Below, one piece after another: positions 18,164-25,906 of a DNA stretch of 53,683 nt. Every line of letters starts with the position of its first letter. Positions within the stretch are counted from its first letter, which is position 1. The DNA comes from Acidovorax sp. (lineage in GTDB: Bacteria > Pseudomonadota > Gammaproteobacteria > Burkholderiales > Burkholderiaceae_C), in the NCBI RefSeq assembly GCF_027492855.1, contig NZ_JAPUDY010000083.1:1-53683 (forward strand), written 5' to 3'. Below the pieces are notes generated by a model that was given only the letters and a program-made list of their open reading frames with translations, did no database searches and had not been told where the DNA came from. The translations under genes were made by a program, and so were the position numbers.

Positions 18164-19063
18164 TCAGCGGTGTGGTTTGAACTGTGCCGCGACAAGCTCC
18201 ACAAAGGCGCGCAGTGTGGCCGTCGGCAACTTGCGGCTTGGGTAATACAAGTAAAAGCCCGGAATCGGCGGGCACCAGTCTTCCAGCACCCCCACCAAAG
18301 CACCGCTGGCCAGGGCTGCGCGGGCATAGGGCTCGTACACGTAGGCAAAACCTACACCCGCGAGCGCGGCCTCCAGCATGAGCGGCATCTCGCCCACCGT
18401 AAGGCGCCCCTCCACGTTGACCGTGATTTTCTCGCCCGCTTTCTCGAACTCCCACGCATAACGAGCGCCGCTTGGAAATCGGATGCGCACACAGGGCATG
18501 GCGAGCAGGTCGCGTGGCGTGCGGGGTGTCCCTGCGCGTGCCAGCAATGCAGGAGATCCCACCACCATCAGGCGCTGCGCCGGGCCGAGGGGCAGGGCCA
18601 CCATGTCCTGCTGCAGGCTCTCGCCATAACGCACACCGGCATCAAAACCACCTTCCACAATGTCGACAAAACCATCGTCCAAAACGAGTTCTACCTCGGC
18701 CTTGGGATGGCGCGCTAGAAACTCGGCCACCAGCGGGCCAAGCACCAACTCGCCAGCCGGGCGGGGCGCATTGATGCGCAGGAGGCCCTGTGGTGTGTCG
18801 CGGAATTCGTTGATGCCGTCGATGGCCGATGCGATGTCCTGCAGCGCTGGGGCGACCCGGTCCAGCAGTTGGCGGCCTGCGGGCGTCAGCGCCACGCTGC
18901 GTGTGGTGCGGCTGAACATGCGCACGCCCAAACGTTCTTCGATAGACCGCACGGCATGGCTCACGGCTGAGGCCGAGAGGCCCAGCTCCTGCGCCGCCAT
19001 GCGAAAGCTCAGGCGACGGGCGACGGTGCTGAGCAGCTTGAGATCGGCCAGGTCGAGATTCAT
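18164..19063 (-). CDS. LysR family regulator, CrgA-like branch
   Basis: 299 aa from ATG 19063; an earlier in-frame ATG at 19087 is less likely. Winged helix-turn-helix at residues 1-60 (LADLKLLSTVARRLSFRMAA, then AVSHAVRSIEERLGVRMFSR). The effector domain has the LRINAPRPAGELVLGPLVAEF pattern of the CrgA/DsdC-like branch (shown here in parts: LRINAPRPAG, VLGPLV). It is divergent from an SDR oxidoreductase, the usual partner of this branch. Overlapping palindromes cover its start codon, so autorepression is likely. Confidence 0.88.
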   Translation of the reverse strand: MNLDLADLKLLSTVARRLSFRMAAQELGLSASAVSHAVRSIEERLGVRMFSRTTRSVALTPAGRQLLDRVAPALQDIASAIDGINEFRDTPQGLLRINAPRPAGELVLGPLVAEFLARHPKAEVELVLDDGFVDIVEGGFDAGVRYGESLQQDMVALPLGPAQRLMVVGSPALLARAGTPRTPRDLLAMPCVRIRFPSGARYAWEFEKAGEKITVNVEGRLTVGEMPLMLEAALAGVGFAYVYEPYARAALASGALVGVLEDWCPPIPGFYLYYPSRKLPTATLRAFVELVAAQFKPHR

Positions 19064-19079
19064 TAATGAATCATATTCA
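19058..19079. promoter_or_regulatory. Overlapping palindromes at the LysR start (operator)
   Basis: ATTCATTAATGAAT (19058-19071) is a perfect 14-base palindrome overlapping the LysR start codon. TGAAT-CAT-ATTCA (19067-19079) overlaps it. Binding here would block LysR translation start and transcription, and lies about 90 bases before the SDR gene. Confidence 0.6.
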
Positions 19080-19165
19080 CCAACCAATCCATTTTTTAAC
19101 TATTTATCCATTCTTATTGCGTCAATAAGCTACCCGCTGATTTGCACAAACCAAGGAGAAACAGC

Positions 19166-19933
19166 ATGCAAAACAGCGAATGGAGCCTTGCCGGAAAGGC
19201 GATTTTGGTGACTGGTGCGTCGTCCGGCATTGGGGCCGCCACGGCCATTGCGCTGGGGCGCCAGCACGCCAGGGTTGTGCTGGCTGCGCGCCGCGTCGTC
19301 GATTGCGAGGCGGTGGCCAAGCAAGTGCAAGCCGCTGGCGGCGAGGCCTGGGTCACGCCCGTCGATGTAGCCGACGAGGCCAGCGTGCAGCGCTGCGTTG
19401 ACGCAGCCGTGCAGCATTTCGGCAGGCTGGATGGGGCCTTCAACAATGCGGGCATGCTCGGCCTGGGCGCATCACTGCACACGCTGGCGGCGGCTGACGT
19501 GCAGGCGGTGTTGCAAGCCAACGTGATGGGCATCTTCCATGCAATGAAACACCAGATCGCCGCCATGCTGGCGAGCGGCGGTGGCGCGATCGTGAACAAC
19601 CTGTCCATCTCGTCCGAGGTGGCCTTTGCGGGCATCGCGGCCTACACCGCCAGCAAACATGCGGCCCTGGGCCTCACGCGCAATGCTGCGTTGGAGTATT
19701 TTCAGCAAGGCATCCGGGTCAATGCCGTAAGCCCTGGGCCCACCATCACGCCCATGGCGCTGGCGGGCTTTGGCAGCGAGGACAACATGCGCGCGGCCAT
19801 GCAGGCATCGCCTGCAGGCAGGCCCGCGCGGCCTGAAGAAATCGCTGCGCCAGTGCTGTTTCTGCTCTCTGAGGCCGCCAGCTTTGTGAGCGGGCACAAC
19901 CTGGTGGTGGACGGAGGCTACACGCTGGCTTGA
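19166..19933 (+). CDS. SDR family oxidoreductase
   Basis: 255 aa from ATG 19166, which has AAGGAG 9 bases upstream. Classical short-chain dehydrogenase: cofactor loop TGASSGIG (near residue 15), NNAG (near 92), catalytic Ser in NNLSISSE, and YTASK with the catalytic Tyr and Lys (near 160). The C-terminus SFVSGHNLVVDGGYTLA is standard. The residue after the first strand (ARRV) suggests NADP(H). Substrate unknown. It is divergent from the CrgA-like LysR gene. Confidence 0.9.
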   Translation: MQNSEWSLAGKAILVTGASSGIGAATAIALGRQHARVVLAARRVVDCEAVAKQVQAAGGEAWVTPVDVADEASVQRCVDAAVQHFGRLDGAFNNAGMLGLGASLHTLAAADVQAVLQANVMGIFHAMKHQIAAMLASGGGAIVNNLSISSEVAFAGIAAYTASKHAALGLTRNAALEYFQQGIRVNAVSPGPTITPMALAGFGSEDNMRAAMQASPAGRPARPEEIAAPVLFLLSEAASFVSGHNLVVDGGYTLA

Positions 19934-19992
19934 GCGCAGGCGATTCGCCGTTCCATTCACCGTTCCATTCGCCATTCCCTTAGCATGTGGCG

Positions 19993-20592
19993 ATGCCTAT
20001 CCAGACTGCAGCAGTTGCTCCTCTCACAAAACGCCCCGCGTTTGCAAAGCCCGTCGTGCTGGTTCTTGCCTCGGGCCGGGGCGAACGGTTTGCCGCATCG
20101 GGCGGCGCCGTGCACAAGCTGCGTGCGCTGCTGGCAGGCCAGCATGTGCTGGAGCACACACTGACCGCCGTGCGCGCCAGCGGCTTGCCCTGGCATTTGG
20201 AGGATGCGGGGCACCCCGGCATGGGGGATTCGATTGCGGCGGCTGTGCGTGCCACCACCGATGCACCCGGCTGGCTGGTGCTGCCGGGCGATCTGCCGCT
20301 GGTCCAGCCCGACACGTTGCGCACACTGGCCGACGCGCTGGCATCAGGCTGCGCCGTGGTGGTGCCGGAGTTCGACGGCGAACGGGGCCACCCTGTGGGG
20401 TTTGCGGCCGAGTGCCTTCAGGATTTGCAGGCCCTTACGGGCGAACAGGGTGCGGCCAGCGTGGTGCGCAAACACGCCCAGCAGGGCAGGGTGCTGCGGG
20501 TAGCGGTGCAAGACGAGGGCACGGTGACCGACGTGGACACCGTGCAGGATCTGGAGCACGCAGAGCGCTTGCTGGCGGCCCGCCGCTGCTGA
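19993..20592 (+). CDS. MocA/MobA-like nucleotidyltransferase
   Basis: 199 aa from ATG 19993 (GTG 19987 possible). A Rossmann-like nucleotidyltransferase: VLVLASGRGERFAASGG with HKL replaces the usual LAAGxSxRxGxxK. Later motifs are GMGDSIAAAV, LPGDLPLVQPDTL (metal-binding Asp) and RGHPVGFAAE. The pattern fits the MocA branch, which makes molybdopterin cytosine dinucleotide for xanthine-dehydrogenase family enzymes. The IorB-like enzyme 7 kb upstream needs exactly that cofactor, so it is a plausible client, though the two are not in one operon. The unusual Gly-Gly-Ala-Val-His segment before the lysine sets it apart from well-studied members. Confidence 0.75.
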   Translation: MPIQTAAVAPLTKRPAFAKPVVLVLASGRGERFAASGGAVHKLRALLAGQHVLEHTLTAVRASGLPWHLEDAGHPGMGDSIAAAVRATTDAPGWLVLPGDLPLVQPDTLRTLADALASGCAVVVPEFDGERGHPVGFAAECLQDLQALTGEQGAASVVRKHAQQGRVLRVAVQDEGTVTDVDTVQDLEHAERLLAARRC

Positions 20593-20622
20593 TGCAGCGA
20601 GCGCGTTCGGTTGGTTGGTCCG

Positions 20623-21147
20623 TTACTTTGCCGTGATGACGGCGCAGGCTACGCGTGGACCTGCGTTGCCGGTGGGCTGGGTCTTGTAGTCGTCCGGATC
20701 GCGGTGAACGATCAAGCCCTTGCCGACGATGTCGGTGGTAGGCCCGGCAACGCTGATGCTGTGCGACACGAAGCTGAATGTGGCCACACCTTGTTTGTTC
20801 GCCTTGAGGCTGGGCAGATCGCCCGTGTGGTGATCGCCCGCGCCGTGCGAACCATGGGCTTTGCCCGTGGGGTTGAAATGCCCGCCGGTGCTCATGCCGT
20901 CGCCACTGGAGCAGTCGCCCTTTTCATGGATGTGGAAGCCGTGCTCGGCGTCCGGCTTGAGGCCACGCACTTCACCCGACACCTGCACCCCGTCGCGGGT
21001 CTGGACAAATGCTACGGTGCCGCTGGTGGTGTTGCCGCGCGTGGGCTCCAGTTGGGCGGTGGCCCGGTTACCCGACTGGTGCGACGCGCAGCCCACCAGC
21101 GCCACGGCGGCCAGCGACGACAGGGCAAAAGCGAAACGGACATTCAT
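20623..21147 (-). CDS. sodC: Cu/Zn superoxide dismutase, lipoprotein
   Basis: 174 aa. The signal peptide ends in a lipobox (ALVGC, Cys20), so the protein is probably anchored to a membrane facing the periplasm. The SodC fold is clear: GFHIHEKGDCS gives two copper ligands and the disulfide Cys; GGHFNPTGKAHG and HHTGDLP give the bridging His and zinc ligands; IVHRDPDDY carries the electrostatic-loop region; and GNAGPRVACAVI carries the second disulfide Cys and the substrate-guiding Arg. It removes periplasmic superoxide. A single gene. Confidence 0.95.
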   Translation of the reverse strand: MNVRFAFALSSLAAVALVGCASHQSGNRATAQLEPTRGNTTSGTVAFVQTRDGVQVSGEVRGLKPDAEHGFHIHEKGDCSSGDGMSTGGHFNPTGKAHGSHGAGDHHTGDLPSLKANKQGVATFSFVSHSISVAGPTTDIVGKGLIVHRDPDDYKTQPTGNAGPRVACAVITAK

Positions 21148-21248
21148 GGTTTAAATTCCTTGGTGTGCGGTGGAAGGGTGGGGTATTGAACCCGGCGGCA
21201 GGGCACAGTCTGGCCACCCACCGCAGGCCTGTCCAGAAAAAATATGCG

Positions 21249-21842
21249 TTATGTATTTTTTCGGGCTATGGCAATCAAGCGCGCCAAGGCTCGGTCGTGG
21301 ATGCCGAGCTTGCGCAATTCGTCATAGGTGGCCTGGGCGTAGTCGTGTGTGGTGCCATAGCGCCCGCAGGCCTGCTCGAAAATGCGGCGGTACTCGTGGT
21401 CGGGCAGCACACCCGTGTGATTGGGGCTTTTGCGCGACAGGGTGAAGGCCAGCGCACTCACCGGGCCCTGGGGCGTGTGGCTGGTAAGCCAGCGCGGGTC
21501 ATACACGGCGGTGACCATTTCGCGCTGCCACAAATCGACCATCACCTGGCGTGCATGTGCCTTGTCCACCCGAAACACCATGCCCCGGCAACTGCCCCCC
21601 GAGAGCATGCCGAACACCAGGCCAGGGCACTCGGGCGTGCCCCGGTTGATGCGGCTCCACATCTTGAGCGCGCGGTGCCAGCCGTGCACGGTGGCAGGGC
21701 GGCGCTCCAGGTAGTCAAAATCAGGGCGCCAGATGAGCGAGCCGTAGCCAAATACCCACAGATCCTGGTGGCCGCCCCATTCCTTGAGGGCGCGCTCCAG
21801 CATCGGGGCCGGATCGCGCAGCGGAGGTGGGAAGTTCGTCAT
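21249..21842 (-). CDS. ChaC-like gamma-glutamylcyclotransferase
   Basis: 197 aa. The substrate-binding signature LWVFGYGSLIWRPDFDY is near residue 30, followed by the CPGLVFGMLSGGSCRGMVFRV barrel strands (motifs CPGLVFG and CRGMVFRV). The WQREMVTAVYDPRW segment supplies the catalytic glutamate, and the end is typical for the family (HDYAQATYDELRKLGI). Members cleave gamma-glutamyl dipeptides or glutathione to 5-oxoproline. It is on the same strand as sodC, about 100 bases upstream of it, and divergent from an OmpA-like gene. Confidence 0.9.
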   Translation of the reverse strand: MTNFPPPLRDPAPMLERALKEWGGHQDLWVFGYGSLIWRPDFDYLERRPATVHGWHRALKMWSRINRGTPECPGLVFGMLSGGSCRGMVFRVDKAHARQVMVDLWQREMVTAVYDPRWLTSHTPQGPVSALAFTLSRKSPNHTGVLPDHEYRRIFEQACGRYGTTHDYAQATYDELRKLGIHDRALARLIAIARKNT

Positions 21843-21943
21843 GGCGGCACTCTACAATCGAAGGCTTTGTTCAGCATGCCGGGGCAGCCATTGCGAAGGT
21901 CTGCCACGGCCACACCACTTTTTTATCACTCTGGGGATTTTCA

Positions 21944-22459
21944 ATGTCTAGTTCTGACGACGATAGCCAACAACGTTTTGCCCTTGGTTTCCTGTTTGCG
22001 CTGATTGCGCTGGTGATTTCTGCGGTGGTGGGCACCGTGGTGGTCAAGCGCATGGGCGCTTCGGGTGCCGCCAAGCCCGCCGCAGCGGTGGCGGCCGAAG
22101 CAGCGCCGATGGCTGTCATTGTCGATGAAGCCAGCGTGCGCGTTGAAAACGGCGTGGTGAAGTTCTACTTTGCCAGCGCCAAGGCCGAGCTGGTGCCCGG
22201 CGCCAACGAAGTCCTGGTCGATGTGGTCAAGGGCGTCGCTGAAGGCAAGAAGGCCGTGGTGTCTGGCTTCCACGACGCCACGGGCGACGCCGCCTTGAAT
22301 GTCGAGCTGGCCAAGCAGCGCGCGCTGGCCGTGCGCGAAGCCCTGAAGGCCCTGGGCGTGGCGGAAGACCGCATCGAGCTCAAGAAGCCTGAAGAAACCA
22401 CGGCCAGCGGCAGCAGCGCCGAAGCCCGCCGCGTGGAAGTGGTCCTGAGCGCGCAGTAA
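21944..22459 (+). CDS. OmpA-family protein with N-terminal membrane anchor
   Basis: 171 aa from ATG 21944, with GGGGA 9 bases upstream. There is no cleavable signal: a single transmembrane helix (residues 14-34, GFLFALIALVISAVVGTVVV) anchors it. An Ala-rich linker leads to an OmpA C-terminal domain (about residues 65-171). It carries the peptidoglycan-binding Asp in HDATGDAALN and the Arg in AKQRALAVREAL, and ends in ARRVEVVL. It is probably an inner-membrane protein that binds peptidoglycan. A strong terminator follows 18 bases later. Confidence 0.88.
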   Translation: MSSSDDDSQQRFALGFLFALIALVISAVVGTVVVKRMGASGAAKPAAAVAAEAAPMAVIVDEASVRVENGVVKFYFASAKAELVPGANEVLVDVVKGVAEGKKAVVSGFHDATGDAALNVELAKQRALAVREALKALGVAEDRIELKKPEETTASGSSAEARRVEVVLSAQ

Positions 22460-22476
22460 TCGCCACTGCCGCACCC

Positions 22477-22507
22477 ATAAAAAACCCGGCATTGCCGGGT
22501 TTTTTAT
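22477..22507. terminator. Bidirectional rho-independent terminator
   Basis: AAAAAACCCGGC-ATT-GCCGGGTTTTTT is a perfect hairpin with A and T runs on both sides, between the convergent OmpA-like gene and gloA. Confidence 0.93.
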
Positions 22508-22517
22508 GGTCAAAAGT

Positions 22518-22569
22518 GCCTCTACCGCTTATTCATCAAGCGCAAGCAGCTATAAATTAGATAGCAAAT
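22518..22569 (+). repeat. Dispersed palindromic element, copy C
   Basis: CTACCGCT arm, 26 nt to AGCTAT, then AAATTAG and the ATAGC second arm. Its end abuts the gloA stop codon at 22569-22571. Confidence 0.85.
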
Positions 22570-22982
22570 CAGCGCAAACCTGTCCCCAAAGCGCCCTCGG
22601 CGCGCTGGATGAGCTCGATTTTGTAGCCGTCCGGATCGGTGACAAAAGCGATCACCGTGGTGCCGCCCTTGACGGGGCCTGCTTCACGCGTCACGTTGCC
22701 GCCAGACGCACGGATCTTTTCACACGCTGCATACGCATCCGGCACGCCCAGGGCGATGTGGCCGTAGGCCGTGCCCAGTTCATAGCTTTCCACGCCCCAG
22801 TTGTAGGTCAGCTCGATCTCGGCCTGGCCGGGGTTGCCGCCCTCAAAGCCCACAAAGGCCAGCGAGTATTTGTACTCGGGGTTTTCGGACTGGCGCAGCA
22901 GTTGCATGCCCAGCACCTGGGTGTAGAAATCAATCGAGCGTTGAAGGTTGCCAACGCGCAGCATCGTGTGGAGGAGTTTCAT
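22569..22982 (-). CDS. gloA: Lactoylglutathione lyase (glyoxalase I)
   Basis: 137 aa, standard length. It converts the hemithioacetal of methylglyoxal and glutathione to S-lactoylglutathione. Visible are the metal ligand His5 (LLHTMLRV), [11 protein letters not shown], the [10 protein letters not shown] and EIELTYNWG strand with a Glu ligand, YGHIALGV with the second His, and [11 protein letters not shown] with the last Glu. All four ligands are present. Its ATG overlaps the thioesterase stop as ATGA, so the two are translationally coupled. Confidence 0.95.
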   Translation of the reverse strand: MKLLHTMLRVGNLQRSIDFYTQVLGMQLLRQSENPEYKYSLAFVGFEGGNPGQAEIELTYNWGVESYELGTAYGHIALGVPDAYAACEKIRASGGNVTREAGPVKGGTTVIAFVTDPDGYKIELIQRAEGALGTGLR

Positions 22983-23530
22983 CCCTTTGATTGTGCAGGC
23001 ATGTCAAAAACCAGGCAGGTGGTGGTGGCGTGGGCGTACAGCGTGCCGTCCGGCCCCACCAGGCGCGCCTCGGCGGTGGCCAACTGGCGGCCGCAATGGA
23101 TCACGCGGCCCTCGGCGCGCACGCGCTGCACCTTGGGCGTGAGGGCCTTTACCAGGTTGATGCCCAGCTCGGCCGTGGTGTAACCGCGCCCCGGCTCCAT
23201 GCGCGTGTGCACGGCACAGCCCAGGGCCGAGTCGAGCAGGGTGGCGAACCAGCCCCCGTGCACGGTGCCCATGGGGTTGAAATGCGCCACGCCCGGAGTG
23301 CCCTGGAAGATGGCCGTGCCTTCGCCCACCTCCACCAGCAGAAAATCCAGCGTCTTGGCAATGGCGGCATAGGGCAGCTCGCCGCGCAGCATGGCCTGCA
23401 TTTGCTGCAGGCCGCTCAGGTGGGCGATCTGCTCGCGCCGGGCCACGCCGGGGCCGGGGCCCGCGTCCAACCTGACGAGGACGTCGCGCTCCTGGGCCAG
23501 CCAGTGTTCGAGTTGGTTGTGTTGGGTCAT
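22979..23530 (-). CDS. PaaI-type hot-dog thioesterase
   Basis: 183 aa from ATG 23530, which has a GCAGGAAA site upstream; the frame runs open to 23683 but through the operator region. The hot-dog fold signature is [23 protein letters not shown] near residue 95 ([11 protein letters not shown]), followed by [22 protein letters not shown] strands and a final [21 protein letters not shown]. It should hydrolyse an acyl- or aryl-CoA. It is the first gene of a two-gene operon with gloA and divergent from a MarR regulator. Confidence 0.88.
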   Translation of the reverse strand: MTQHNQLEHWLAQERDVLVRLDAGPGPGVARREQIAHLSGLQQMQAMLRGELPYAAIAKTLDFLLVEVGEGTAIFQGTPGVAHFNPMGTVHGGWFATLLDSALGCAVHTRMEPGRGYTTAELGINLVKALTPKVQRVRAEGRVIHCGRQLATAEARLVGPDGTLYAHATTTCLVFDMPAQSKG

Positions 23531-23567
23531 GGGGTTTCCTGCTTGTTGTGGTGATTGAAACGAATGT

Positions 23568-23596
23568 ATTGCATATGCAATTATTGCAGATACAAT
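23568..23596. promoter_or_regulatory. Tandem MarR-type operator
   Basis: ATTGCATATGCAAT (23568-23581) is a perfect 14-base palindrome. A second version, ATTGCAGATACAAT, follows after one base (23583-23596). They lie 38 bases before the thioesterase ATG and 8 bases before the MarR ATG, ideal for control of both. Confidence 0.7.
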
Positions 23597-23603
23597 TAAA
23601 TCC

Positions 23604-24104
23604 ATGCAAGCCGACACTCCCATCCTTGAGCCAGCCGTACCACCCATCGCCGCCACGGTGCCACGGGGGTGCACCAATTTCAAGTTGCGCCAGCTGATGC
23701 GCCGCCTGGCCCACCACTACGACGTCGAGATGGCGAAGTGTGGGCTCAAGACCACGCAATATTCGCTGCTGTCGCATGCGCTCAACCTCGGCCCCATCCG
23801 CCCCAGCGATCTGGCGGCGGCCATGAAGATGGATGCATCCACGCTCACGCGCAACCTGCGCCCGCTGGTGGACGCGGGCTGGGTGACGCTGGAGGCGGGC
23901 GCCGATGCCCGCAGCCGCCTGGTGCACATCACCGACGCGGGCCGCGACAAGCGCGCCGACGCATTGCGCCACTGGAAGACCGCGCAAGTGGCGCTGAACA
24001 ATGCCCTGGGTGTGGAACGTGTGATGGCGCTGCATAGCTTGGTGGACGATTCGCTCGCCTTGTTGGCGGCGCTGCCCGAGCAGGAGGCTGGCGATGGCGA
24101 ATAA
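23604..24104 (+). CDS. MarR family regulator
   Basis: 166 aa. The winged helix core spans residues 40-120: TTQYSLLSHALNLGPIRPSDL, then KMDASTLTRNLRPLVDAGWV (recognition helix) and the wing ADARSRLVHITDAGRD. The dimerisation helices are at the ends. Its stop overlaps the start of the MFS gene by 11 bases, so it controls and is coupled to that transporter. The tandem palindromes in front of it are the probable operator. The ligand is unknown; an aromatic acid is usual for the family. Confidence 0.9.
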   Translation: MQADTPILEPAVPPIAATVPRGCTNFKLRQLMRRLAHHYDVEMAKCGLKTTQYSLLSHALNLGPIRPSDLAAAMKMDASTLTRNLRPLVDAGWVTLEAGADARSRLVHITDAGRDKRADALRHWKTAQVALNNALGVERVMALHSLVDDSLALLAALPEQEAGDGE

Positions 24105-25371
24105 CCACTCCCCGAACACCCCTCACACAGCGGCAAAGTCCGCTGCACCACTGGCCCTGTGGCTGGTGCTGCTGGCGGCGGCGGGCACCTTTGCGCTGAC
24201 CATGGGTACGCGCCAGACCATGGGCCTCTTCCTGTCGGCGCTGAACACCTCCACGGCGCTTGGTATCGGCAGCATCAGCCTGGCGTTTGCCTTCGGCCAG
24301 CTTTGGTGGGGCCTGACCCAGCCCTTTGCAGGCGCCGTGGCCGACCGCATCGGCACGGGCCGCGTCATTTTGCTGGGCGTAGCGCTGGTGGCGCTGGGCA
24401 CGTTCATCACGCCTTATATGACCACCACGGCGGGCCTGATCTTCGCCATCGGTGTGCTGGCGGCAGGCGGGGCAGGGATGGCCGGCCCCTCGGTGCTGAT
24501 GGCCGCCACGGCGCGCCTGGTGCCCGCCCACCAGCGCGGCCTGGCCAGTGGCATCGTCAATGCGGGTGGCTCGTTTGGCCAGTTCATCATGGCGCCCATC
24601 GCCATCAGCCTCACGGCGGCCGTGGGCTGGGCCAGCGCCATGCAGTGGCTGGGCATCATGGTGCTGCTGGCGCTGCCAGCGGTGTGGGCGCTCAAGGGCA
24701 ATGCCAACGCGCTCGCGGCGCAGGCCGCCGCAGCATCCGGCCAAAAGGCGCTGACCGCCCGCGAGGCCATTGCCCAGGCGCTGGCCACGCCCAGCTACCG
24801 CTATCTGGCGATCGGCTTTTTGGTGTGCGGCTTTCATGTGGCCTTTCTGGCCACCCATCTGCCCGGTGTGATCGCAGCCTGCGGGCTGCCGCCTGAAGTG
24901 GGCGGCTGGGCGCTGGCGGTGATTGGCCTGTTCAACATCGTCGGCAGCCTGGCCATGGGCTGGGCCGTGGGGCGCTGGCGCATGAAGTCGCTGTTGGCGC
25001 TGCTGTATGCCACGCGCGGCGTGGCGGTGCTGATCTTTCTGCTGGCGCCCAAGACGCCCGCCGTGGTGATGGTTTTTGCTGCCGTGATGGGCGTGACGTT
25101 TCTCTCCACCGTGCCGCCCACGGCGGGGCTGGTGGCCAAGATGTTCGGCACTGCCAACATGGCAATGTTGTTCGGCATCGTGATGCTGTCGCACCAGATC
25201 GGCGGGTTTCTGGGCGCGTATCTGGGTGGCACGGTTTTTCAGGCCACGGGCAGCTATGACTGGGTTTGGTACATCGACATCGCCTTGGCTGCAGGCGCCG
25301 CACTGGTGAACCTGCCCATCCGCGAGGCGCGCCCGGTGCGCCCCACAAGCCCTGCGGCCCATGCGGCCTGA
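24094..25371 (+). CDS. MFS transporter
   Basis: 425 aa with twelve predicted helices from about residue 20. The loop-2/3 motif reads GAVADRIGTGRVI, a variant of the MFS signature. LVPAHQRGLASGIVNAGGSFGQ in helices four to five resembles oxalate/formate or monocarboxylate-type members. A central cytoplasmic loop is near residues 205-230. It overlaps the MarR gene and is followed 38 bases later by a MaoC gene. Substrate unknown; in this setting an organic acid or toxic aromatic is plausible. Confidence 0.88.
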   Translation: MANNHSPNTPHTAAKSAAPLALWLVLLAAAGTFALTMGTRQTMGLFLSALNTSTALGIGSISLAFAFGQLWWGLTQPFAGAVADRIGTGRVILLGVALVALGTFITPYMTTTAGLIFAIGVLAAGGAGMAGPSVLMAATARLVPAHQRGLASGIVNAGGSFGQFIMAPIAISLTAAVGWASAMQWLGIMVLLALPAVWALKGNANALAAQAAAASGQKALTAREAIAQALATPSYRYLAIGFLVCGFHVAFLATHLPGVIAACGLPPEVGGWALAVIGLFNIVGSLAMGWAVGRWRMKSLLALLYATRGVAVLIFLLAPKTPAVVMVFAAVMGVTFLSTVPPTAGLVAKMFGTANMAMLFGIVMLSHQIGGFLGAYLGGTVFQATGSYDWVWYIDIALAAGAALVNLPIREARPVRPTSPAAHAA

Positions 25372-25409
25372 GAAAGATCAATCCACCCATTCAGACAAAG
25401 GGATTTTTC

Positions 25410-25889
25410 ATGACCGACCACCAGGCCGCCAAGCCTTCATCCGCCCCCATCTATCTGGACGACCTTACCGTGGGGGACCGCTTCACCAGCGGCGAGCACG
25501 CCATGGACGAAGCCCAGATCAAGGCGTTTGCCGCGCAGTTCGACCCGCAACCCTTTCACCTGGATGACGATGCGGCCCGCGCCACATTGTTTCAAGGGCT
25601 GGCCGCCAGCGGTTGGCACACGGCGGCCGTCACCATGCGCCTGCAAGTGACGAGCGGCCTGCCCATTGCGGGCGGCATCATCGGGGCAGGGGGCGAACTG
25701 AGCTGGCCCCGCCCCACGCGCGCCACCGATGTGTTGCATGTGGTGAGCGAGGTCATGCAGATACAGCCCTCCAAGTCCAAGCCCGACCGCGGCATGGTCA
25801 CCGTGCGCAGCGAAACCCGCAACCAGCATGGCGATGTGGTGCAGGTGTCCACCGTGCGCATCGTGGTGCCGCGCAGGCCCGGCGCCTGA
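25410..25889 (+). CDS. MaoC-like dehydratase
   Basis: 159 aa from ATG 25410. Hot-dog fold with the hydratase motif IKAFAAQFDPQPFHLDDDAA, where the Asp and His are catalytic, and the overhanging LAASGWHTAAVTMRL. Such single-domain MaoC proteins hydrate enoyl-CoA or act on related thioesters. It lies between MFS and MATE genes on one strand, with only 17 bases to the next start, so it is probably in the MarR-controlled operon. Confidence 0.85.
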   Translation: MTDHQAAKPSSAPIYLDDLTVGDRFTSGEHAMDEAQIKAFAAQFDPQPFHLDDDAARATLFQGLAASGWHTAAVTMRLQVTSGLPIAGGIIGAGGELSWPRPTRATDVLHVVSEVMQIQPSKSKPDRGMVTVRSETRNQHGDVVQVSTVRIVVPRRPGA

Positions 25890-25906
25890 AGGTTTGCGGC
25901 CCCAAC

